DNA of 64,000 nucleotides, taken from Hippasteria phrygiana (Eukaryota; Echinodermata; Asteroidea; Valvatida; Goniasteridae). This document shows, piece by piece, positions 12,701 to 24,700 of the stretch. Numbering within the stretch: position 1 is the stretch's first letter; the number at the start of each line of letters is the position of its first letter. A program made the translations under genes and the position numbers. The stretch is from NCBI GenBank assembly GCA_037893225.1, contig JAZGUH010000001.1, positions 496,001 through 560,000 on the forward strand, in the 5' to 3' direction. Under the pieces are notes generated by a model. The model was given only the letters and a program-made list of their open reading frames with translations, had not been told where the DNA came from and did not search any database.

Positions 12701-15700
12701 TTCGTTCTCTTTCATTTGGTGCCAAAATAATCAAAATATAAGGGGTTGAAAGAAGGTCATGACCTACAAAGCATGAATCTAGGAATTGTTTTCTTAAAGC
12801 GTGTCAAACAATAAAATCTAGAACATGAGCTGGAAGCACTCTAAAGAGTCCAAGGAATATTTGTTCAATCAATTTCATGGGGCTCCATGAGAAAGCGCAT
12901 CAAAAAATGTGTCTTGGATTTGCAAGTGAAAACTGAAAATCTCAGTTTTACGGATATATCAACGTGCGAAAATGGCTGCAATCAAGCCTCAAAATTAACG
13001 CTTACCCACTTACCGGCGGTAAGTGGATTTTCCCAGTGGTAAGTGAATTTTAAAAATGGGTAAGTTGCTGGGTAAGTGACTGTGAATTATTATCAAGTAT
13101 GATTGTGATGAGGTATAATGAATAAAAGATGTATAATCAAAGAAATGATATGTGTGAAAGTTTTGTATTTTTTTACTTAACTGTATTTGCTCCCAATCCC
13201 CGAAATGAGTACATGTAAATGCCTTGTGTCGCGAAGCGCAACGTACATGTATACCGTAAACATCGTCCCAGCATGATCCGATACCCAGACTGAAATAGTG
13301 CTAGTCATAGCTACATATGTACTGTTGTACACACAGACTGCGGTGCCAGTCTATTTGTGTAGCAGTTCGCAGCGCGAATATGTACGTGTAGATCGTGCGA
13401 GTTGCACGTGGCCTTGCTTTGTACACTAGAATCACAGAATAAGCGCGTTGGCATTTCGTCACGAACTACATGTACAAAATTAAGCATATGTGTGCGTGTT
13501 CCGCGCACGATTCCAACTGACAGATAAAAGTCTGCCAAATCTCATGGGTGTGAGGATTTACATAGTGTTTGTCACAGTTTATATGTAGCCCATTGTTTTA
13601 GCAGAATAGACGCGGCTATTAATTTCACAAAAAGTCAAACGCACAGGTAAGTATGATACGAGATCTCGAACGAGATTTTGTTTTACAAGACCATTTTTCT
13701 GGATGGGAAAGTGCTTTTTGTCGATTGTCGAACGTTCGTGCATAGGCTATAGCCCCACAGTACAAACAGTTTTATCTGCATTTTTTGTGAGAATGAGTCT
13801 CTTTACGTTTGGGTTTTCAAGAAAAAAGTCTGAAACAAAATCAAATGCCGATATAAATGAATTAAAAGATGACATTCCCCGGCCCCGCTGGGTAAAGACA
13901 CGCATTCCAGGGTTCCCTCCAGCTGTCACGGCAGCGGCGTCGCTCGAGATTGTCCAGTGAATCGCGGCGTTCCGGCCCCTGGGAGTATGTACTGAAGTTT
14001 CCATACACAAATCGGAAGAGAGAAAGGGTATTTTTTGGGGGGGTGGTTTGTTTTGTTTTTCTATACATGTATTTGTTTTGGGGTTAATTTTTTCTTTTTT
14101 TTACCTTTTCATAGTTTTTTTTTTTTTTTTTTTACTTTTGGGGTTTATTTTAAATATTGGGCCTAGGCCTTATAGGCCCTACTTTTTTCCTTTTTTTTGG
14201 GGGGGGGGGGGGGTGATTTTTTTCCCTTCACATCATTTGTTGTTCCTTTGGGGTGAGAGAATGTCATTAATTTTGTTGATTTATTGTCTTAAACTTGTTC
14301 ACTTTTTTAAAGGCGAAGATTTGTTCATGTACGTCAACAATTTTCTAATTAAAAGAGGAAAATTGTCTTGCCAAATGGGATTGCCTGATGTGTGTTTCAT
14401 TTCTTTTTTAATAATTTTTGTTGTTGAAAGTTTGGGTTTCTATATTATAAATAGACAGTGTGTTTCTTTAAATCACAGACATCAGAGATAGTTTCGTGAT
14501 TTCAATGGTAGTTATGTGACAGGTTCTCAGATATTGCTTTAATAGAAGAATAAACATGCTCTATTTGATGAGCCGACTGGAGGTAAGTCATTCTTGAAAA
14601 TGGGTAAGTGGAAAATCACAGGTGGGTAAGTGGTGGGTAAGTAGGAAAAAAATTTAAATTCGAGGCTTGGCTGCAATGCTATTTATTTACATTGCAGTGG
14701 TCTCAAAGATAATCGGGGCGCCGCCCTCTATTGACGTATTTTCTAAAGGGGTTTGTTATCTACAATATGCAGGTTCTCTAATGCATATTCATATCGTACA
14801 AATTTGTACGATCGACGGTAAAAGGGTTTTATAACATAGCTTTAGTAATGCTAAAAAACAAAATGATTAGTTTCAGTCTGAAAGCTTAATTTTTTTATAA
14901 AGATGATACATGCACCAGTACCAATCCGATCCTCCAAAAAAAAAAAATTCTGAAATGCTGTCAACTTTTAGAAAGTCTTGTCTGTCATCTCCACATTTGC
15001 ATGAACATGCACAAATCCACTGTTAAAACACAACAGTTGGCCCCATTTCCTGTGACTTGGATGATGGAATCCGCTACAGCTTTCCCAGGTTTGTGATAAA
15101 TCACAGTATGGACGCTGCCTGCAACTGTGCAGTCAGCTCTACAAATCCTACAGTATATCATGCCTGTACCTATTGGGAAAGATTCTCTTGGAATGAAATG
15201 TCAAAACCCTCCTGACTTTTATCGATCATAAATATTCCACCACAGTACATCCAACAAACATGAATGCTGAGAAGCCACTTGAAGTGACAAAACAAAGTTT
15301 GGTCATGTACATTGTACATGTAGTGCACATCTCTCACCACGGTAGATATGACTGGTGCGCTCAGCAATGATTTCCCAAGAGGAAACGTCCAGATATGCTG
15401 CATGCATGGTAAACATGATCCTGCAGTTCCACTGAAATCTCCTCCCCCAGAAAAACAGGAGACACCATTGCATTGACCTCTGGCTCCCTCAAAAGAATTT
15501 GATATAGCCCAGAAGCCAGAAACCAACTAACTATTCGTCCACTAGCCCCTTAGGCTGCAAAATCACCAAATGTCAAATGTTATCTGTCCAGAATTGTACG
15601 AAATTTCCTGGCCCTGATACACATAAATATAAAAGTGCACATGCCTTGATTATAGAATGCTTTCCGAAGTACGCTGTGTGTGAGCGATAGGAATCATGCC

Positions 15701-18700
15701 CTTTTAATACATCAAATGTATCTCTCATAAACCAGAGTTATAGGTAGTGTACACGATTGGTAATCCTCCAAAAATTGTTTTACTGAATTATTACGAAATA
15801 CCTCACTAGACTGTAAGTTAATAGTCTCAATCATCCTGTGAAATCATGGCAGCTGTTGTGCTGTCGTTTTAAAAAAAGTGGAAATTTATATCGTTTTCCA
15901 ATGATTGTCGGCTGATAATCGTTGGAAATAGTCTAGTTCCCCAACCTGATAATTCCCCGACATCTATAGTTGCTCCGTTTTGTCTTAAGTATGGTCAGGG
16001 AACCAGACTACTAGAACAGAATTTTTCTCTCTACGCAGACTACAGTTTTTCCCAGCATTTATGCACACAAAACTTTAAACAGGCCAGTGATACAGTATTT
16101 GCTAGCTAAAATACTAACCGCCTAATTCATTTATTTCTAAAAAATTACAGCAAAAGCCAATCGTGTATACTACCTTTAATTTAACTGTGAGACTACGTGT
16201 ATCACTTAACCGCTCCATTCCAGAAGTGGATAACATTTCAGACCTTGCTCATAACATGAACAAGCTCCACACATTAAGTTTTGACAATGACTAACTTGCA
16301 GTGAGATTATCATTTTTTTTCTCTTCCATTTTTCCTGACTTTCTTTTTTGCCCTTGCAATAAGCAACTGCTTTATCACTCCAGAAGTGTACATGTATTGC
16401 ATTTCAGACTTGGCTCATTACATGAACCACATATCTGACAGTGACAGTAGAACTTCTTAATAAGGACACTGTTACATGTATGCTGATCATTTCAATATAA
16501 CAAACATCCTCTTGGGCTCCCATATTGCTCTGTTACTTACCAGGGCTTAAACTTCATACAAACACCCACTAGACCATTGGGCTAGTAGTATAGTCGGACT
16601 CCCTATTATCGCGGCAACTCTATTATCGCGGCATCGGAAATTCCTTTTTTTTCCGTTGCCAAAACTCCTTCGACTGGCAATTTTATATCCAATTCATCAA
16701 GCATTAAGGACTTTCTGCTGATTTGTGTAAAACAATGACGATTAAAAAATGTTGTGTCGGGACTTTTAACGATTTTTAATAAATATTCACGTTTTCCAAA
16801 ACTTGTACATTTTGCCTCACCGTGTCTGCTAAAAGGTACCGTCTATATTTTAACTTGAATCTTGAATGGAGCTCTGTCCATGGAAGTTCCATTGTCTGGT
16901 TCCCATTCTACAGCTGCAAATGCATAATGACGCCGAAGGACGATATTTCCACCGCGAAATCGTAGAAACATTTACGGGATCAAAATAAGGACAGTGCGGT
17001 AAAACAAATAAAACGACGCACCGTGTAAAGTGAATGGCGCCCCCAATCGTCAATCAGTAGACTTGTCTCAGTGAATTTTGTCGCCTTCCAGGGGGGACAG
17101 GGTGTTAAGAAATCATCTTGCAGGGCCTAATCGTCTTTAATCAATTTGAACTTTACAGGGAAAATATCAGACTTTATTCAGGGGATGTTTTGGTCAAACA
17201 TTAACCATGAATAAAAAAGTTGAAATCATTGTAAAAAACACTGCCCACATACCGCGAAAATACAGAGTCTGTACTCCGCCGAGCAATGACGAGCAATGAC
17301 GAGCATGTCTATTTTCACAGGCATCGCATGGGAATAAACCAAACCACCGTCGGATTTTTTATGTCAGTTTAAATAAAGCAAGAGTTATACGACACAAAAG
17401 ACAGGACAATTCGGGAAGGTTAGTGAGCAATCTCTACTCCGATCGGGAAACGTGATATCACCCTGATAAGTACCGCGGTAATACAGCATCCCATCCTACT
17501 ACTTTTGTAGTACAAGTGATCCACTAGACCAATGTCTATCAATGTTCACTAAGGATATTCTGTGCAAGTGTGCCATTAACTACATCAAGGGTGAGATTGG
17601 CAAAAAAATGAAAAATCAATGAAAAATCCACGAAATCCACAAAAAATCCATGAGGACCCCAGATCAACGTAGAGTTTGTATTTGCCTGATGAAGGCAACC
17701 CCTTAAAATATCCGTTTTTATTGGTCTATATCCACTTTTACAGGTAAAAAAACACCTTTAGGACAACACCTCAGGAATTCCAGATTGCAAAAGAGATTCT
17801 TTAAAAAAATCTGAAATCCCGACAAAAAATCCTGAAATCATGAAAAATCCTGACAAATCTAAACCCCTGCTACATGTGCATTTTACAACTGAAGTCCCAA
17901 TTAAAACCAGACAGTTTTAATTCATCTCATAATTTGAAATCTGTGATATATTTTTTAAAAAGTAAGACTACTTGAAAAGAAAAATCACAAGCCTACTGGT
18001 CTAGTTTGGTCTTGGAGTCTACAAGAGGAATGCCTACAGTGTAAATGACTGGGCATGGTCCATCGATCAAATAAAATATTTGACTTTCGAACCCAGAAAA
18101 AGACAATATACGGAAGGACCACTAAACTAATACAAATTGTGGATCCCATATGACACTTGTTATAGTTAGATTCTACTGTACATGTACGTCAACATTGATA
18201 TCCTGCAGCCGATTTCACGAAATTGTGCGTAACTTACGCCATGGATTAGGACTTGCGCTATAAAAATGTTGCGCAGCTGTGCTACATCCTTGCGATTTAT
18301 TTGACGAAACACTGCGTAGCTGCGCAATATTTTATATATTCAAGGCTGAATGCTGCTTTTTTGACGACTGTTTGAGTACAACAATAAAAATACACGGAAC
18401 ATTCGTCAAATTGAACTGTAGTCGCCATTTTGATATTTTATTTTTTTGAAACTTCGCTCTGAAAAAAATTGATGGCAACTTTTGGAAATATCTCACAGAT
18501 AAACCTAGAGCTGAAATAATCTAGTGAATTAAATAAATGATTTGAGCAACTAACGGCTCTACTATGCTCACCCTCAGCTAGCTAAGTCATCATTTCGGTG
18601 CTTTTGCGGACAACTTAAGCCACCTAAAATGAGTGCGTAAGTTACGCCATAATTTGTGGTGCAAGTCAGCGACTTACGCACTGTGTAACTTTCGTGAAAT

Positions 18701-21700
18701 CAATTTTTAAAATGTTACAGATGTTGCGCAACTTACGCAATAAATTGTGGCGTAAGTACAGTTGCGCAATTGCGCAAGGTTTCGTGAAATCGGCTGCTGG
18801 TCCCTTTTTTGATATTTTGTTTAATACATACAGATGTTTAGATATCCTTCCCATTGCAAAAACAAAATATATTGCATTTCATTTAGACACAAGATCAGCT
18901 ATGTATTTTTCAGCACTTATCTTTTTACCCAAAGACTGAACAAATACCCCAGAGAGCTAAAGAAACAGGAATAGTTACCCAACAAAATGACAAAATGTCA
19001 CAGTTTGCATTTGTATTCTTTTTTCAAGCAGAAACTTCACTTTGTCCAGGGCAGAACAATTAGTCCAAGTCCAATATGACAAAGATAAGAATGCGCATGC
19101 ATGACAAACATCAGATCAATAGGCCCACTTGACTTCAATCCAATGGGAGTGCGAGCTTTTTATAGACCATGGTGTGACAGATACCGTCAAGCACTGTGCT
19201 ATACATAACTTGAGTACACTGCGTTCCATACCCCATAGGGCAACAAAAGTGATTTAAAACTTTGCAAGGTAGAGAATACTAGCCAGAAACTAGCCAGAAT
19301 ACATCGCGTGAATGAGCTACCATAACTCTTAAAATGAGAAATGTGACCCGCTCTGGAAAAAGGTATATTATGTCGCAAAATATGAAAAATGAGTTTTATG
19401 TATGTTTGGAAAGCCCGCAATGTAGGCTTTCATTTGGTACATGATAGAGCTCCAAAGCCCTTTCCGTTCCGGAGATATCGCGTTTTTGCAAATTAATTCG
19501 TTCTACGGAGTTCAAATTGCACAACAGAGAAAACAGGCTTTGAATAGCTAGTTCTAATACAATGCAATGGAACAATGCACTCTAAAAAGGTTATTTTTTC
19601 ACTTTATTCACTGAAATCAACATTGTTGTGCACCAAACCTGAAACTTTAGATATTTAAGATGTCATTAAAGACAAAAAACAAAAAATGAATTTTGACAAA
19701 AAAATTCACCTCCTCAATGTTCAAAGGGCCATCACACGTAATGCATAGCGCGACTTATATCACCTTTTTCTGGAGCGGGTCACAAATATGGTTCAGAGAA
19801 GAACTAAAGTAAATACCCCTGGTTCTTCTTAAGAGTTAGTTTGAACCTTGCTTGGACACTCACCATAGGAACCGCTGGGACTGATTCCCCGAGCGTGCGA
19901 CAGGGCCGACATGGCCGGGCTCCCCCTGAACTGGTCCATGTAGTGCTGCATGTACAGGGGATAGCTAGGGGAATCAGAAGAGCCCCGCTGAGGGGTAAGA
20001 CGGATCAACGAGACATCAGACAGGGAGGGACTGCTGCCTGACGCATGCCTGAATGATAGAGATGAGATGTCAAATGTAAAGGACAAAAATAAAACAATGT
20101 TATGTTTACAAGAAAACCACGTGAATCACCAACAGAGGACAATCTTCTGCACTGCATTAGTCAAAGTAACCTGGGCCCAATTTCATGGCTCTGCTAACCA
20201 CAGCTTTCCGCGCTTACGATCACCATTTTGCGCAAACAGCACTAGCGAAAACATTCTGCGCTAACCCTGTAAGCACAGAATCCTTAGTTAAGGGATGTAC
20301 GCATGCTCAGGAGCCAAAATTCCCTGCTAACGCGTGAAATACGCTTGCCGTAAGCACAGAATTTTCTGCTACAATAAGCGGGGATTTTTTTGCTAACGGT
20401 AAGCAGAGCCATGAAATTGGGCCCTGGATGCAAATGCCAACTTATTGGAAATTGGTCGTTGACAGCCGGGATAACATCCTAGCAAGCACTGTACTAAAAA
20501 CCTGTCTATTAAGTCAACTGAGCCCACTTTCCCACCTCCAAAACTTCTCACGAGAAAAATCACACAAAAAGAACACTGAAACTGCTCCACAGTAGTCAGT
20601 GATAATTGTAGCAGTTAATAAAACTACATGTATCAGTGCGTTCTTACTATTTTATAAAGTCAGAAAAAAACAAGACAGCAACAAATATAATTGTTCCTGC
20701 ATGTGCAGATCTTTGACCCATCACAGTAATCAACATGTGATAATAAGAATGGTGTCATCAATCGACTATCTGTATGTGCAGGAGCACTTATCACAGCTGC
20801 TCCATTTTGTTTTACTTCATACACAATTTTACTACAGTTTGGATGCTATACCAGCTATCAACGATCAATTTCAAATAGACCAGTATTTGCATCCAAGTTA
20901 CTCTGACTACCATTGCATGAATTTTGACCTTGTATGAAATTCCTTGAAGCTATACATTTTCTGGATTGTTTAATTTGAAATCTTTAACATACTGCAAATG
21001 TTAACCCCTTCAGTACGGTTACTTACAGGAGGCGTCGGGGTGTCGCGCTGGCTCTGGCAGCGAAGCGAAACGACCACAATATGCTTGTGCAGTCAAGCGT
21101 AACATACACAATAATCCAACAATGGACTGAAACTGCACAAATAGCGGCAAATGGCACCATTCGGCCTGGCGCCACAGTTTTTTTGCGCCATTTGGCGTCA
21201 TCCGTACGCAAGGGGTTAAGCAAGAATGCTGTAGTGGTAAAGTATTTTAGGATCACAATTTAATTATTTCAGACTACATTGCAGCAAACTTGTTTTTAAC
21301 GCTTATCAACAGTTGGCACAGAAGACCGAACTTAAACATTGAGAACTTACTATTCTTTAAAACCTACATCTTTAAAATCAGTGTAAAATCCCTGTCTTGG
21401 TACTTTATTCAGCCTCTTGTGTTAACATCAAAAATACTTAACTTCAGTAATACATGTACATGTACATGTACATGTGTACTTATGATGGAATTCATAAACC
21501 ATATTTGATTCAAGGTGAACCTACCCATGCAGCGGGTGATGCATGGGCGTGTCAAAGTGGTACCGCCCCTCATGGGTCCTTGCATCCACAGGAATGGGAG
21601 GGTGGAAACTCAGACGCCCATCCATGGCATGAACTGGTGGAAAAATAACACAAAATCCAAAGTCTTTAAAAATAAACCTCAAAGCATGTTAATGTTATTT

Positions 21701-24700
21701 TAAAGTTAGTGAACATGATTGGTAATCCTCCAAATTTTTGTTTACTGAATTATTACGAAATACAATGTACCTTACTAGACTAAGTTAATAGTAGTCTCAA
21801 TCATCCTCTGAAATGATGGCACCAGGTGTGCTGTCGTTGTCATGAAAAGTGGAAATATATATTGTTTTCCAATGATTTCCAGCCGGCAATCGTTGGAAAA
21901 CTGGCCTGTAGCCTTTAGTCAAGGCGTGCATTGCTACCCGGACGAGTGGCGCGCCCCAGACATGATGGCATATTCGGGGCGCGTCACGTGCCCAGATAGC
22001 CACGCGCGCCTTGACTAACCCTAACTCCCTACATCATTTTCCCCGCATGTAACCTGAATCCTCCAACATCCTCTGATTTCAAAGTGTTAAAACTCCATAT
22101 AACCTGAATCCTCCAAAATCCTCTTATGGGGATCATAGCATGAATCCTCCAAAATCCTCTAGGTGTTTTTTGCATACCCCTAGTAACCTCAATCCTCCAA
22201 AATCCTCATGTACATGTATCACATTGAGCCTGATAACCTGGATCCTCCATATTCCTGCAGGGGCAAAAACCCCTAGTAACCTCAATCCTGCAAAATCCTC
22301 CGATGCATCAACTTCCAAGTGCCCTCAATCCTCCAAATTCCTCCATTTTGCAAAGAGGATTTTGGAGGATTTGGGAAGGTTAGGGCTAAAGGCTATCATC
22401 CGCCCGACGGTTGAAAACGAATGTCGTTTTTCTCTCGTTTTTTTCGCTACCAACAATGCAAAACTTTGAACAGGTCAGTGGAACGATATTTCCTATAAAA
22501 TACTGAACCCCAAATCCGCCCATTTCTGAAAATTGCAACAATGACCAATCATGTACATGTACAATACAATGTACCTTTAACATTGGTCTTTTAACTGAAC
22601 TAATCCGGTGGTCTGGTGATTTTTTCCATACACTGGATGAAATGTCATCACTGAAGTCCAATTTTTCTAGATCTGGCAAAACTGAAAAATCACTCATTTC
22701 TGGAGTGGCTTTTTTTAGCTATGAGGCAGGGGGTTTTAGACAGGGTTTCTCAGACCAAACCCCCTCCCCAAAAAGGTCCGCAAAGACAACAAATCTAAAC
22801 AGCATGGTTGTATGACAAACATTGTGTATTCTTATGTTTACCATTTGTCTTGTGAAATACCTTCCTGTCTAGTAAAATATTTCTCCTACTAGCCCAGCTG
22901 TCTGGTAGATTTGTACCTAAATTTGAGTGCTGTGGAAGGGGAGTATAGGTCCGGAATACAGTCTAGCTCCATAGTTTTTAACCCTAACCCCCTACATGTA
23001 GTATAATTTAATAGGAACCATACCCATCCTAACAGATTCCAACCAAACACGCTCTTGGGTTTTGATGGGTTGAGTACTGTTGGAGTTAATGTTGTACATT
23101 GTATTAGTTCAACCTGCTACTGTGGCAACCTTGATAATGAGACATCTGCATACATGTACTCTGGCTGGCATGTCATAGTCCCAATCAACAGTGTTCTAGC
23201 CAGGCATTAAATAGCGCTAGCACCCACTACACTTTCGGGAATTAGCACTACATTTGAATCATCCCCCTAGTTACCACTACACTATAAATTTAAGTGCAGG
23301 AGTACATTAAGAATTTCAAATTTTGCCTATATATCTTAAAACTTAAAACAGTCAAGGGAAATTGGCCAGGAATTAGCTCAGATTGCACTACAGAGCATCT
23401 AGAACCCAATATTTTGGGATTTTTTGTTTCAATTTAAATTTCAAGAAAATTCCTAAAATTGCTTTTACTACAAGCAAAACCAGTGCAGGAAACTTGACAC
23501 GTGCCCCATTGTACAGGTTGGGTACATGTTCTACCCAAAGTAAAATTTTGAACCAATACTACATGTACAGTATGTACAATATTTTTCGGTTCTTACCAGT
23601 TACAAGGCCCGTTTTTGTGCAAGATTTAAGAAAAAAACATAAAATTCCCACTTCAACCAGAAGGCAGTGAATTCAAGTTCACCATTTGGAAAAACTCTCT
23701 CGTCACCTGCCATCTGACTGAGGCACTTGGGCAGCTTGGATCAGCAGCCCACAAACTAAAAACAAAAATCAGACTGTCCACTACAGTCTGAAATTCATCC
23801 TGCACTGATATTTGTTTGACATGATTAAACTGGGGGGGGGGGGGGGTGTTAATGTCACAAAATAACAGGAAGGCACTACTATACACAAGTACAATTTCAA
23901 TTTGACAACTGAATGACATAACTACAAGTATATATCCTGACTACTTTTTTACATGAAGATTACATTTCTTTTGTCATTCACCGTGACATATTTTCAGATC
24001 ACCTTAAGATAATATCAAGAAAACCAAAAAAGGAGAGACGATGGTAACCGAATCAATTTTAGACTGAACAAAGAAAATTTACAGGAGTGGGATTCGAACC
24101 TGCAACCTCTGGACACCTTACCAGAGCTCTACCAACTGAGCTTCGTATAGAGGTACACATGTACCTTATCCCAACAAATGTTGCTGGGCTCCCAATTTGT
24201 CAACATCTATGTTCAGGGGGCACGAGTCAGAAGTCATTAACCCAATAAAAGACTGATGTTGCCATACATGTACCTTGCATACAGGAACAGTACAATTCCA
24301 TAGTCAGAAATCAGCAATGCCTTCATGTGGTACCCCTTCTAAAATCTACACAACAGTCTGCCTTACTATCAAGCTACTCGGGTGGCCTAAAGCGAGGCAC
24401 GCTCCTCCACTAAGAAATCAAAGTACACATGCGCGTCCGATCTCTGTCTTACTTTATCAGAGTTCAAAGTCACCTCCTAACAATACTTTTTGGAGGGGCA
24501 TCAGTGAAGTGGGAAGAGGTAAATACACTAATGCCGAGGACTGTGAAAATTACTCGGACTTCAGACCTAGTGTTGCAATCTGGAATTCTATGTTACAATC
24601 TGGAACTCTCTGGCGTGAACATTGAGATTCTCATTAAGAGATAATCTTTATCAGGGGTCGGAGTGGATGGTAGATAGTGAAATTAATGGTCCTCTCACAA

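Larger units (their letters stand above)
20049..21524. other. Gli intron between exons 3 and 4
   Basis: 1,476 bp containing a MITE (20173-20425) and a family D element (21001-21219). The remainder is AT-rich. Confidence 0.6.
21702..22579. mobile_element. MITE family F, core type 2 (copy 1), carrying nested insertion
   Basis: Ends AAAGTTAGTGAACATGATTGG and inverted ACCTTTAA at 22572-22579. The core is the hairpin element G (21909-22395) in place of the type 1 core. Compare 48879-49374, which has the same organisation without the inner insertion. Confidence 0.8.

Noticed and set aside
22025..22380. CRISPR-like array
   Set aside because: Irregular spacing, no unique spacers, eukaryotic context, and located inside a TSD-flanked element.
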